From assembly GCF_007671725.1 (NCBI RefSeq), contig NZ_VCNM01000002.1:248001-312000 (forward strand): 64,000 nucleotides of DNA, in the 5' to 3' direction. Below, one piece after another: positions 35,325 through 44,119 of this stretch. This DNA comes from Halorubrum depositum (GTDB taxonomy: Archaea > Halobacteriota > Halobacteria > Halobacteriales > Haloferacaceae). The notes under the pieces are model-generated. The model worked only from the letters and a program-made list of their open reading frames with translations, was not told where the DNA came from and did no database searches. Both the position numbers and the translations under genes were made by a program. How positions within the stretch are numbered: position 1 is the first letter of the stretch; the number at the start of each line of letters is the position of its first letter.

Positions 35325-37544
35325 ATGACACAGCCGACGGAGCGGAACCGCCTCGACGGGGAGGCGAGCCCGTACCTCCAGCAGCACGCCGACAACCCGG
35401 TCCACTGGCAGCCGTGGGGCGACGAGGCGTTCGAGCGCGCCCGCGAGCACGACGTCCCGGTGTTCGTCTCCATCGGCTACTCCTCCTGCCACTGGTGTCA
35501 CGTGATGGCCGAGGAGAGCTTCGAGGACGAGGGGGTCGCGGAGGTGCTCAACGAGGAGTTCGTGCCGGTCAAGGTCGACCGCGAGGAGCGCCCGGACGTG
35601 GACAGCACGTTCATGACCGTCTCCCAGCTCGTCACGGGCGGCGGCGGCTGGCCGCTCTCCGCGTGGTGCACGCCCGAGGGGAAGCCGTTCTACGTCGGGA
35701 CCTACTTCCCGCCGGAGCCGCGCCGGAATCAGCCGGGGTTCCGCGACCTCTGTGAACGAATCGCCGACTCGTGGGCGGACCCCGAGCAGCGCGAGGAGAT
35801 GAAGCGGCGCGCCGAGCAGTGGACGACGAGCGCCCGCGACGAGCTGGAGTCGGTCCCCGAGCGGGACGACCACGACGCGAGCGACGCCGAGGCGCCCGGC
35901 GCCGACCTCCTCGACGAGGCGGCCGCCGCCGCGATACGCGGGTACGACGACGAGTACGGCGGGTTCGGCAGCGGCGGCGCGAAGTTCCCGATGCCGGGGC
36001 GGATCGACCTGCTCCTGCGCGCCTACGGCCGAAGCGGCCGGGACGCCGCGCTCGCGGCCGCGACCGGCACGCTCGACGGGATGGCCCGCGGCGGGATGTA
36101 CGACCAGATCGGCGGCGGGTTCCACCGGTACGCGACCGACCGGCGGTGGACCGTCCCGCACTTCGAGAAGATGCTGTACGACAACGCGGAGCTCCCGCTC
36201 GTGTACCTCGACGGCTACCGCGTGACCGGCGACCCGGCGTACGCCCGCGTCGCGAGCGAGACGCTCGGCTTCCTCGACCGCGAACTCCGCCACGAGGCGG
36301 GGGGCTTCTTCAGCACGCTCGACGCGCGGAGCGCGCCCCCGGAGAGCCGGCGGGGGGACGCGGGCGACGACGGCCACGTGGCCGAGGACGTCGAGGGGGC
36401 CTTCTACGTCTGGACGCCAGCGGAAGTCGACGCGGTCCTCGACGAGCCGGCAGCGTCGCTGGCGAAGGAGCGGTACGGGATCGAGTCGGGCGGCAACTTC
36501 GAGCGCGGCACGACCGTGCCGACGGTCGCGGCGTCGGTCGCCGAGCTCGCCGACGAGCACGACCTCGCGGTCGACGAGGTCCGCGAGCGCCTGACCGAGG
36601 CCCGCGTCGCGCTGTTCGAGGCGCGGGAGTCGCGCCCGCGGCCCGCCCGCGACGAGAAGGTGCTCGCGGCGTGGAACGGCCGGGCGGTCTCCGCGTTCGC
36701 GAGCGCGGCGGGCGCCCTCGGCGAGGAGTACGCCGAGATCGCCCGCGAGGCGCTCGACTTCTGTCGCGACCGCCTGTACGACGCCGACTCCGGCGAACTC
36801 GCCCGGCGGTGGCTCGGCGGCGACGTCCGCGGGCCGGGCTACCTCGACGACCACGCGTTCCTCGCGCGCGGCGCGCTGGACGTCTACGCCGCCACCGGCG
36901 ACCCGGAACCGCTCGGGTTCGCGCTGGAGCTGGCCGAGACGATCGTTGATGAGTTCCACGACCCCGACGACGGGACGATCTACTTCACCCGCGATCCGGA
37001 GGCGGAGGACGACGGGGAGACCCCCGCGGGCGACGACGCCCTGTTCGCCCGCCCACAGGAGTTCACCGACCGCTCGACGCCCTCGAGCCTCGGCGTGGCG
37101 GCCGAGACGCTGATGCTCCTCGACGGGTTCCGGACCGACCGCGACTTCGCCGCGGTCGCGGAGGCCGTCGTGACGACCCACGCGGACCGGATCCGCGCGA
37201 GCCCGCTGGAACACGTCTCGCTCGTGCGGGCGGCCGAGCGCGTCGAGACCGGCGGGATCGAGGCGACGATCGCCGCCGACGCGGTGCCGGACGCGTGGCG
37301 CGAGACCCTCGGTGAGCGGTACCTCCCGGGCGCGCTCGTCGCGCCGCGACCGCCGACGGAGGCGGGGTTAGACGAGTGGCTGGACCGGCTCGGCATGGAC
37401 GAGGCGCCGCCGATCTGGGCCGGCCGCGACGCCGTCGACGGCGAGCCGACCGCCTACGTCTGCGAGGGCCGGACCTGCTCGCCGCCGGAGACCGACCTCG
37501 ACGCGGCGCTGACGTGGCTGGCGGAGCGGCGGGGCGAGCCGTAG
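35325..37544 (+). CDS. DUF255 thioredoxin-domain protein (YyaL/SPATA20 family)
   Basis: 739-residue two-domain protein. N-terminal thioredoxin-like DUF255 domain: SPYLQQHADNPVHWQPWGDEAF and SIGYSSCHWCHVMAEESFED with Cys55-His-Trp-Cys58, then GGGGWPLSAWCTPEGKPFYVGTYFP. From about 200 on, an alpha/alpha-barrel like that of glycoside hydrolase or epimerase folds (YDQIGGGFHRYATDRRWTVPHFEKMLYDNAEL), ending RPQEFTDRSTPSSLGVAAE. Members are widespread; the role is uncertain, proposed in redox or sugar metabolism. Length and motifs are complete. An acidic linker near 175-190 is haloarchaeal. Cytoplasmic. Confidence 0.9.
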   Translation: MTQPTERNRLDGEASPYLQQHADNPVHWQPWGDEAFERAREHDVPVFVSIGYSSCHWCHVMAEESFEDEGVAEVLNEEFVPVKVDREERPDVDSTFMTVSQLVTGGGGWPLSAWCTPEGKPFYVGTYFPPEPRRNQPGFRDLCERIADSWADPEQREEMKRRAEQWTTSARDELESVPERDDHDASDAEAPGADLLDEAAAAAIRGYDDEYGGFGSGGAKFPMPGRIDLLLRAYGRSGRDAALAAATGTLDGMARGGMYDQIGGGFHRYATDRRWTVPHFEKMLYDNAELPLVYLDGYRVTGDPAYARVASETLGFLDRELRHEAGGFFSTLDARSAPPESRRGDAGDDGHVAEDVEGAFYVWTPAEVDAVLDEPAASLAKERYGIESGGNFERGTTVPTVAASVAELADEHDLAVDEVRERLTEARVALFEARESRPRPARDEKVLAAWNGRAVSAFASAAGALGEEYAEIAREALDFCRDRLYDADSGELARRWLGGDVRGPGYLDDHAFLARGALDVYAATGDPEPLGFALELAETIVDEFHDPDDGTIYFTRDPEAEDDGETPAGDDALFARPQEFTDRSTPSSLGVAAETLMLLDGFRTDRDFAAVAEAVVTTHADRIRASPLEHVSLVRAAERVETGGIEATIAADAVPDAWRETLGERYLPGALVAPRPPTEAGLDEWLDRLGMDEAPPIWAGRDAVDGEPTAYVCEGRTCSPPETDLDAALTWLAERRGEP

Positions 37545-37620
37545 CTCCGGTCGGATCGCCGCCCGCACTCGGCGACGCCGAGTCGGCACGCTTTACGGAC
37601 CCCGGATCGGAGGAGAGTGC

Positions 37621-38925
37621 ATGGAGCGGTACGACCTCCTCTATCGCCTGTACGACGAGTTCGACGTCGAGACCCTCCGCGAGCACCAGTCGTTCGTCGA
37701 CCTCTTTCCGCCGGTGGACTCGCGCGTGGCGCTAGAACACTGGGAGGACGCGAGCGACGAGCTCGACCTGTTGAAATCCGAGATCCGCGACGCGCTTCCG
37801 GGCGGTGCCACCTTCGCGGAGATCGCCGCTCACGCCGACCGCGAGACGGCGTTCACCGCCCTCGACCTCCACGCCAAGTACGGCCGCGCCGTCAACGCGC
37901 TGGTGTTGGACGTCGACGAGACGCTCCGGTCGGCCGGCGGCACCGACAACGAGATCCCCCGGGAGACGCTGCACGTGTTGACGACGCTCCACGACGCCGG
38001 GGTGCCGATCGTCATCTGCACCGGCCAGACCTTAGAGAACGTGAAGGGGTTCATGATCCAAGGGCTCGGAAACGAGCTGGTCCACTCCGGCGCCTTCTCG
38101 ATCGTCTACGAGTCGGGGAACGGCGTGTTCACGCCCGGACACGGCTCCCGGACGAAGCGGCTGCTCTACGAGGAGCTCGACGAGTCGGTTCGGGGCGTCT
38201 TCGACGACGTCCGGTCCCGCGTCCTCCCCGAGTCCCCCGAGGACGTTCGCCGCGGCTGTCACCTCCAAGGCAACGAGTTCAACGTCACGCTGAAACCTAA
38301 CTTCGAGACCGGGAGCGCTGACGCGGAGGCCGTGATCGACGACGGGCTCGTCCACCTGATCGACCTGTTGGGCGCGGTCGTCGTCGAGCGGGCCGACGTC
38401 GAGGTCGGCGGGGGTGAGGGCGACGACCCGCCGAAGAGTGACGCCCCCGCCGAGCGCGGCGCCACGTGGGCGCGGGCGCACTACGCGTCGGCCGACCCCG
38501 AGATCCGCGAGGTGCTCGAGGCGAGTGCGGCCGAGGGAGGGACGGCCGTCGATCCGACCGCGCTCGCCGACGTTCCGGAGCCGGTCGCCGCGCTGTTCGA
38601 CCGGATCGACGTCGGCTACTACCGCGGCGACGCGGCGGAGATCACCTCGCTGGAGCTTGACAAGGTCGCGGGCGTCGAGGCCGCGCTCGACGTGCTCGAC
38701 GTGCGGGACCCGTTCCTGCTCGTGATGGGCGACAGCAAGTCGGACCTGCGGGTGATGGAGTGGGCCGCCGAACGTGGCTCGGGCATCGCCGCCGCGCCCG
38801 AGCACGCCTCCGCGGACGTGCTCTCGCACGTGCTGGCCCGCGACGAGCTGGTGTTCGACCGCGGGGCCTCGGCGCGGACGCTCCGGACCGCCTACGTCCT
38901 CAACCTGCTCGCTCGCCTCGAGTAA
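37621..38925 (+). CDS. HAD superfamily phosphohydrolase
   Basis: 434-residue HAD hydrolase. Motif I VLDVDETLRS near 97 (nucleophile Asp and general acid), motif II VICTGQTLE near 138, motif III Lys in LELDKVAGVEAALDVL near 346, motif IV LLVMGDSKSDLRVM near 366. A large cap lies between II and III with an acidic insertion (about 260-285). The Cof/TPP-like layout suggests a sugar or sugar-phosphate phosphatase, perhaps trehalose- or mannosyl-type, but the substrate is not clear. The 95-residue helical N-terminal part is not part of the HAD core and I do not recognise it. Confidence 0.85.
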   Translation: MERYDLLYRLYDEFDVETLREHQSFVDLFPPVDSRVALEHWEDASDELDLLKSEIRDALPGGATFAEIAAHADRETAFTALDLHAKYGRAVNALVLDVDETLRSAGGTDNEIPRETLHVLTTLHDAGVPIVICTGQTLENVKGFMIQGLGNELVHSGAFSIVYESGNGVFTPGHGSRTKRLLYEELDESVRGVFDDVRSRVLPESPEDVRRGCHLQGNEFNVTLKPNFETGSADAEAVIDDGLVHLIDLLGAVVVERADVEVGGGEGDDPPKSDAPAERGATWARAHYASADPEIREVLEASAAEGGTAVDPTALADVPEPVAALFDRIDVGYYRGDAAEITSLELDKVAGVEAALDVLDVRDPFLLVMGDSKSDLRVMEWAAERGSGIAAAPEHASADVLSHVLARDELVFDRGASARTLRTAYVLNLLARLE

Positions 38926-38936
38926 GTCGCGGCGTA

Positions 38937-38946
38937 ATTATATACG
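38937..38946 (+). promoter_or_regulatory. TATA box of the second geranylgeranyl reductase gene
   Basis: AATTATATAC lies 21-30 bases before the ATG at 38967, one of the strongest TATA matches in the window. Confidence 0.6.
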
Positions 38947-38966
38947 TCCGTCACGACCGCCCGTCC

Positions 38967-40067
38967 ATGCACGATTTCATCGTCGTCGGCGCCGGCCCGC
39001 CGGGCTCGCGGTTCGCCAGGCGCGCGGCCGAGGCCGGCCGCGACGTGGTCGCCTTCGAGAAGGGGACCGTCGGCGAGCCGCTGGCCTGCTCGGGGCACGT
39101 CTCCGACGACGTCTGGGGGTACGTCCCAGACGAGGCTCGCGACCGACTCCTCCAGAACCGCGTGTACGGCGCGCGGTTCCACGTCGGCGGCCCCGGCTCG
39201 ACGGCGTACCCGTTTTACAAGGACCGCCCCGTCTCGAACGTGATCGACCGCGTCGGGCTCGACCGGACGCTCGCCGACTGCGCGCGCGAGGCGGGCGCCG
39301 ACGTGCGCGAGGGCCACACCGTCCTCGACGTGGAGGAGCGGCCGGACCGCGTCGCTGTCGAGGTCCGGACTCCCGCCGGCGACGTCGAGACCGTCGAGGC
39401 GCGGATGGTCGCCGGCTGCGACGGCCCCACGTCACGCGTACGCCGGTCGCTCGACCTCCCCGAGCCGGACGAGCTGCTCCACGGCGTGCTCGCGTTCGAC
39501 GACGCGTCCGACGCCGGCGACCTCGCCGACGTCCACCTCACCGCGCCGACGTTCTTCGCGTGGCGGATACCGCGGGGCGACGCCGGCGTCGAGTACGGGC
39601 TCGCGGCGCCCCCGAGCGACGACGTCACGGCGATGTTCGACCGGCTCACCGACGCGTACGGCGCGACGACCGACCGATTCTGCTCGGGCGCAATCCCGGT
39701 GGGCCCGCCGGACCGGGTCACGTCGGACCGCGCGTTCCTGATCGGGGACGCGGCCGCGCAGACGAAGCCGTTCACCGGCGGGGGGATACTGTACGGAATG
39801 ACCGCGGCCGACGTGGCCGCGGACGTCGTCGACCCGGCGGACCCGGCGACGCTCGCCGACTACGAGACCGGCTGGCGCGACGCGATCGGCCGGGAGATCC
39901 TGCTCGGGAAAGGGATCCGCCGGTGCTACTCGCTGCCGGAGCCGGTCCAGCGGCTCGGCCTCCGGGCGCTGTCGGGCGAGATCGGCGTCCACATGGACCG
40001 CCCGAGCTCCTTTTTCTCGGCGACGCACCTCCGGCGGCTGTTCTCGCGGAGCGACCCGCCGGAGTGA
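38967..40067 (+). CDS. Geranylgeranyl reductase family flavoprotein (second paralogue)
   Basis: 366-residue FAD-dependent reductase. IVVGAGPPGSRFARRAAEAGRDVVAFEKG (4-32) binds the dinucleotide; LACSGHVSDDVW has the conserved Cys and G-H motif of the geranylgeranyl reductase family; YPFYKDRPVSNVIDRVGLDRTLADCA and FLIGDAAAQTKPFTGGGI (second FAD motif) follow. About 90 residues shorter than the paralogue at 4643-6013 and quite divergent. Likely saturates isoprenoid chains of membrane lipids or quinones. The strong TATA box and the ATG right after it fix the start over the longer open frame. Confidence 0.87.
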   Translation: MHDFIVVGAGPPGSRFARRAAEAGRDVVAFEKGTVGEPLACSGHVSDDVWGYVPDEARDRLLQNRVYGARFHVGGPGSTAYPFYKDRPVSNVIDRVGLDRTLADCAREAGADVREGHTVLDVEERPDRVAVEVRTPAGDVETVEARMVAGCDGPTSRVRRSLDLPEPDELLHGVLAFDDASDAGDLADVHLTAPTFFAWRIPRGDAGVEYGLAAPPSDDVTAMFDRLTDAYGATTDRFCSGAIPVGPPDRVTSDRAFLIGDAAAQTKPFTGGGILYGMTAADVAADVVDPADPATLADYETGWRDAIGREILLGKGIRRCYSLPEPVQRLGLRALSGEIGVHMDRPSSFFSATHLRRLFSRSDPPE

Positions 40068-40099
40068 CCGGGGTCCGAGAGGCGGCTCCGACGGCGACG

Positions 40100-40561
40100 C
40101 TACTCCCCGACGACCTCTGCGAACGAGACGTTCTCGCGTACGCTCGTGATCTCGACCGTCGGCTCGTCGCCCGGCTCGGAGTCGGGGACGATGACGACGT
40201 AGCCGCGTTCGATCTTCGCGATCCCGTCGCCCTTGTCGCCGAGCGTCTCGATCGTGACCTCGCGGACGTCGCCCTCGGAGACCGGCGGGCCGGCGGCGGC
40301 GTCCGCGGGGGAGCGCGCCGCGGGGGCGCCGGCCCCGTTGCCCGCGACGTCCCGGTCCGACGACGCGTTCGCCGCGGCCTCTGTCGGCGCGGCGGTCTCT
40401 TCTCCTTCGTCTCGTTTTATCAGCGCTACCCGGTACGTCTCGTCTGGGGCGACCGTCCCGTGTTCGATCTCCGACGAGGGGACCGCGACGACGTGGTCGC
40501 CGTCGCGCTCTTCGACCTCTCCGGTGAACAGGCACGCGAGCGAATCGGTGATCTCGACCAT
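40100..40561 (-). CDS. TRAM domain protein
   Basis: 153-residue protein. The N-terminal part (VEITDSLACLFTGEVEERDGDHVVAVPSSEIEHGTVAPDETYRVALI) is a conserved haloarchaeal lead; the middle (about 65-100) is an Ala/Asp-rich linker; the C-terminal ~55 residues, VREVTIETLGDKGDGIAKIERGYVVIVPDSEPGDEPTVEITSVRENVSFAEVV, are a complete TRAM beta-barrel, the RNA-binding domain of TRM2/MiaB proteins. Free-standing archaeal TRAM proteins act as RNA chaperones, some cold-induced. ATG (MVEITDS) is favoured; the frame runs 15 codons further up. Cytoplasmic. Confidence 0.88.
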   Translation of the reverse strand: MVEITDSLACLFTGEVEERDGDHVVAVPSSEIEHGTVAPDETYRVALIKRDEGEETAAPTEAAANASSDRDVAGNGAGAPAARSPADAAAGPPVSEGDVREVTIETLGDKGDGIAKIERGYVVIVPDSEPGDEPTVEITSVRENVSFAEVVGE

Positions 40562-40733
40562 GCGTGACGTTGCGAACACGGTAATGAAAAGCTCCCTATT
40601 TGTCACCCGCGGCGCGGATGCGATCTGAGCGCGGTTCGGATGCGGTCGGAGCGCGGTCGCGAGCCGAGAGAGCCCCCGCTCGGATCACCAGCCGAACATA
40701 AACGTTTACCCTGTTCCGAATGAATCGCCGACC

Positions 40734-41972
40734 ATGAGCCGAAACTACGAGTCGCTCCACGACCCGAACGCGGAGTACACGATGCGGGAGCTCTCCGCCG
40801 AGACGATGGAGGTCACGGGGTCGCGCGGCGGCGACCGCGACGTCGAGATCACGGACGTCCAGACGACGATGGTCGACGGGAACTTCCCGTGGACGCTCGT
40901 CCGCGTCTACACCGACGCGGGCGTCGTCGGCACCGGCGAGGCGTACTGGGGCGCCGGCGTCCCGGAGCTGATCGAGCGCATGAAGCCGTTCGTCGTCGGC
41001 GAGAACCCGCTCGACATCGACCGACTGTACGAGCACCTCATCCAGAAGATGTCGGGCGAGGGCTCGGTCGAGGGCGTCACCGTCACCGCGATCTCCGGGA
41101 TCGAGGTCGCGCTCCACGACCTCGCCGGGAAGATCCTCGACGTGCCCGCCTACCAGCTGCTCGGCGGGAAGTACCGCGATCGGATGCGCGTCTACTGCGA
41201 CTGCCACACCGAGGAGGAGGCCGACCCCGACGCGTGCGCCGACGAGGCCGAGCGCGTCGTCGACGAGCTCGGCTACGACGCGCTGAAGTTCGACCTCGAC
41301 GTCCCCTCGGGGTTAGAGAAGGACCGCGCGAACCGCCACCTCCGCCCCGGCGAGATCCGCCACAAGGCGGAGATCGTCGAGAAGGTCACCGAGCGCGTGA
41401 AGGACAAGGCCGACGTCGCCTTCGACTGCCACTGGACGTTCTCGGGCGGCTCCGCGAAGCGCCTCGCGGAGGCCATCAACGATCACGACGTGTGGTGGCT
41501 CGAGGACCCCGTGCCGCCGGAGAATCTGGAGGTCCAAGAGGAGGTCACCAAGAGCACGACCACGCCGATCGCGGTCGGCGAGAACCGCTACCGCGTCACC
41601 GAACTGCGCCGGCTCATCGAGAACCAGGCGGTCGACATCGTCGCCCCCGACCTGCCGAAGGTCGGCGGGATGCGCGAGACCCGCAAAATCGCGGACGTGG
41701 CGAACCAGTACTACGTTCCGGTGGCGATGCACAACGTCGCCTCGCCGGTCGCGACGATGGCGGCGACCCACGTCGGCGCCGCGATCCCGAACTCGCTGGC
41801 GATCGAGTACCACTCCTACGAGCTCGGCTGGTGGGAGGACCTCGTCGAGGAGGACGTCATCGAGGACGGCTACATCGAGGTGCCCGAGGAGCCGGGGCTC
41901 GGCGTCACGCTCGACATGGACGCCGTGGAAGAGCACATGGTCGAGGGCGAGACTCTGTTCGACGAAGCGTAG
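40734..41972 (+). CDS. Sugar-acid dehydratase (gluconate/xylonate type), enolase superfamily
   Basis: 412-residue member of the mandelate racemase/muconate lactonising enzyme group. AFDCHWTF-like VAFDCHWTFSGG (metal Asp), WWLEDPVPPEN (metal Glu) and IAVGENRYR (third ligand region) are present, and MHNVASPVATMAATH supplies the catalytic His/Asn region. The whole sequence closely follows haloarchaeal D-gluconate dehydratase (semi-phosphorylative Entner-Doudoroff) and D-xylonate dehydratase XacD as I remember them, so either activity is possible; absence of pentose genes nearby slightly favours gluconate. TTTACC at 40705-40710 lies 24-29 bases before the ATG. A duplicated copy of its 3' end follows. 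Confidence 0.88.
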   Translation: MSRNYESLHDPNAEYTMRELSAETMEVTGSRGGDRDVEITDVQTTMVDGNFPWTLVRVYTDAGVVGTGEAYWGAGVPELIERMKPFVVGENPLDIDRLYEHLIQKMSGEGSVEGVTVTAISGIEVALHDLAGKILDVPAYQLLGGKYRDRMRVYCDCHTEEEADPDACADEAERVVDELGYDALKFDLDVPSGLEKDRANRHLRPGEIRHKAEIVEKVTERVKDKADVAFDCHWTFSGGSAKRLAEAINDHDVWWLEDPVPPENLEVQEEVTKSTTTPIAVGENRYRVTELRRLIENQAVDIVAPDLPKVGGMRETRKIADVANQYYVPVAMHNVASPVATMAATHVGAAIPNSLAIEYHSYELGWWEDLVEEDVIEDGYIEVPEEPGLGVTLDMDAVEEHMVEGETLFDEA

Positions 41973-42029
41973 CGAAGTCGTGCTCGCCTGACGAAGTCAG
42001 GCGGTGTTCGACGAGGCGTAAGCGAGGTC
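41956..42029. repeat. Near-duplicate of the dehydratase gene 3' end
   Basis: The last codons and first untranslated bases of the dehydratase gene (41956-41979) recur at 42005-42029 with two substitutions and one inserted base. Both copies read TGTTCGACGA-GCGTA-GCGA-GTC. The hairpin at 41985-42003 separates them. Confidence 0.75.
41985..42003 (+). terminator. Perfect hairpin after the dehydratase gene
   Basis: CGCCTGAC-GAA-GTCAGGCG, an 8-bp stem without mismatch and a three-base loop, 13 bases after the stop codon and 25 bases from the stop of the convergent PHP gene. It could end transcripts from both sides; no T-run. Confidence 0.5.
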
Positions 42030-42813
42030 AGGCGTCCGCGACGACCTCGTCGAGTCGGACCGGGTCGAGTCCCCGCCGGTCCAGTTCCGCCTCGGTCTCG
42101 CGGAGCCGGGGCGCGATCTCGTCCGGCTCGTGGCTGTCGGTCCCGACGGTCACCCGGACGCCGGCGTCGACGAGCCGGTCGAGGAACGCCGGGGCGGGGT
42201 GAAACTCCCCGTAGTCGTCGAGCAGCCGACCGGCGTTGATCTCGGGAACGGTCCGCGACTCCCGGAGCGCGTCGGCGACCGCGGCGTAGTGATCCTCGGT
42301 CGCGAACCCGCGGAGGTGAGGGTTCCGCTCGATCAGGTCCGGATGCGCGGCGATCGCGAACAGCTCCGAGTCGACCAGCGCGACCAGCTTCTCGAAGTAC
42401 CGCTCCACGAGCGCCTGTCGCTCCGACGCGGGCTTGTCGGCGAAGTGCGAACGCGCGTGGATGTTCGCGCCGTCGAGCTCGTGGACGCTGCCGACCGCGT
42501 AGTCGAAGTCGGCCTCGGCGAGGAAGTCGGCGATCGCCGCCTCGTGTGCGGGGTCGTAATCCATCTCCGCGGCGTCGAACACGTCGATCGAGGCGTCCTC
42601 GCGGACCGCCTCGATCGCCGTCCGGCGTCGCTCGTACGTCAGGTCGAGGTTGAATCCGAGCGCGCGCCTGTACCGCTTCGCGCCGGCCTCGGGCGAGACG
42701 TTGCAGTGGTCCGCGAACCCGATCCCGTCGAGCCCCGCGTCCGCGGCGGCGTCCACCATCCACCGCAGGAACGCCCCGTCCGAGTAGTTCGTGTGGGCGT
42801 GGTAATCGTGCAC
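42028..42813 (-). CDS. PHP domain phosphoesterase
   Basis: 261-residue PHP-type metal-dependent phosphoesterase. MHDYHAHTNYSDG supplies the first HxH pair (His5, His7), GFADHC near 33-38 the next His, and VGSVHELDGAN, AIAAHPDLIERN and VTVGTDSHEPDEI the remaining ligands, so all motif residues are present. The closest characterised relatives are HisK-type histidinol-phosphatases, but archaeal PHP proteins also include nucleotide phosphodiesterases; the substrate is not decided. ATG start, TGA stop in the duplicated segment. It converges on the dehydratase gene. Confidence 0.85.
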   Translation of the reverse strand: MHDYHAHTNYSDGAFLRWMVDAAADAGLDGIGFADHCNVSPEAGAKRYRRALGFNLDLTYERRRTAIEAVREDASIDVFDAAEMDYDPAHEAAIADFLAEADFDYAVGSVHELDGANIHARSHFADKPASERQALVERYFEKLVALVDSELFAIAAHPDLIERNPHLRGFATEDHYAAVADALRESRTVPEINAGRLLDDYGEFHPAPAFLDRLVDAGVRVTVGTDSHEPDEIAPRLRETEAELDRRGLDPVRLDEVVADA

Positions 42814-42874
42814 GCGTCGCCGTAGGTCGCGCGGCGACTCGTAGCTTCGGGTCTCCGAGCGTCGCCGGCCCGTC

Positions 42875-44047
42875 TCAGTACCCCGTCTCCAGCGCCGAGT
42901 TCGCGACGAGCACGGCGAACGTGACGCCGAACAGGACCGCCAGGATCGCGAAGGAGGCGCCCCAGCCGAACAGGTCCGCCGCGAGCCCGACGCCGAAGGA
43001 GCCCGCGGAGCCGACGACGGTGTAGACGGTCCGAACGAGCCCGAATCCGGCGCCGCGCTCCGCGTCGCCGAGCGCGTCCATGAACCGCGGGTCGATCGCC
43101 GAGAAGAAGCTCGCGCCGGAGCCGGCCAGCAGCACCGCGACGGCTACCCCAGCGGGTCCGGGGCCGAAGACGAAGGCGGCGGTGCCGACAGCGCCCGCCA
43201 GCATCGCCCCGCCGATGGCGGTGTCGCGACCGACGCGGTCCGAGAGCCGCCCCAGCGCGACCTGCGCGACCGCCCGGACGACGAAGAACGCGGAGAAGAC
43301 GCCGGCGGCGAACGACGGCGAGTACCCCCGGAACTCGACGAGGAACGTGGGGAGGAACGACATCACGCCCTGGACCACGTACGTGCCGACCATCGCGATG
43401 AAGAGGGGGAGGAGGATGCTCGGCCGCGAGAGGAGCTCGACGAGCGGCGCGACCGCGAACCGGTCCCGCATCGGCTGGTCGGGACGGCGCGGCTCGGTCG
43501 GGCGGACGCGCCACGCGAACAGCAGGAACACCGGTGCGCCGACCAGCGCGGCCAGCGCGACCGCGGGGCGCCAGCCGTACCGGACGCCGACCCAGGCCGC
43601 GGCGACCGGCGCCACGAGTCCCGCGAGGGGACCGCCCGCGGAGTGGAGCCCGAACGCCGTTCCGATGTCGTCGAAGGTCCGCGAGAGCAGCGTCGTCGCC
43701 ACCGCGTAGTGGAGCCCGGCGACGAGCCCGAGGAGCACCGCCGCCAACACGAACAGGGGAAAGACGGGCGCGAAAGCGAGCACCGCGCTCATCGCGGTGG
43801 TCCCGCCGACGGCGACGAGGATGACCTTCCGCTCGCCGTGGCGGTCCGCGAGCACGCCGCTCGGGAACTGGGCGGCGCCGTACGCCAGCCACATCCCGGA
43901 GAGCGCGATCCCGATGGCGGTGTTCGACACCCCGAAGTCGTCGACGATCAGCGGGACGACCGGACTGATCGCCAGCCTGGCGAAGTACGTCACCAGGAAC
44001 GCGAGCATGCACAGCGACAGCACCGTGTGACGGTACTGCCAGCTCAT
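42875..44047 (-). CDS. Major facilitator superfamily transporter
   Basis: 390-residue MFS transporter with 12 predicted membrane helices. The loop between helices 2 and 3 has GVLADRHGERKVILV (the G-x-L-aD-R-x-G-x-R signature), and the symmetric copy in the second half is LGRLSDRVGRDTAIGGA. The half-way cytoplasmic loop VRPTEPRRPDQPMRDRF separates the halves. Substrate unknown. It lies 61 bases after the PHP gene start region on the same strand with no visible operon partner. Confidence 0.88.
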   Translation of the reverse strand: MSWQYRHTVLSLCMLAFLVTYFARLAISPVVPLIVDDFGVSNTAIGIALSGMWLAYGAAQFPSGVLADRHGERKVILVAVGGTTAMSAVLAFAPVFPLFVLAAVLLGLVAGLHYAVATTLLSRTFDDIGTAFGLHSAGGPLAGLVAPVAAAWVGVRYGWRPAVALAALVGAPVFLLFAWRVRPTEPRRPDQPMRDRFAVAPLVELLSRPSILLPLFIAMVGTYVVQGVMSFLPTFLVEFRGYSPSFAAGVFSAFFVVRAVAQVALGRLSDRVGRDTAIGGAMLAGAVGTAAFVFGPGPAGVAVAVLLAGSGASFFSAIDPRFMDALGDAERGAGFGLVRTVYTVVGSAGSFGVGLAADLFGWGASFAILAVLFGVTFAVLVANSALETGY

Positions 44048-44119
44048 CCGCCTGTCACTGACCGGAGGTGGGTCCGGTCGGGGGTCAACGCTTTCGGTTT
44101 CGGAGCGGCGTCGTCTCCC

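Noticed and set aside
35226-37214. 662-codon minus-strand frame
   Set aside because: Antisense to the DUF255 protein gene, whose CxxC motif and full domain structure are clear; no motif in the antisense product.
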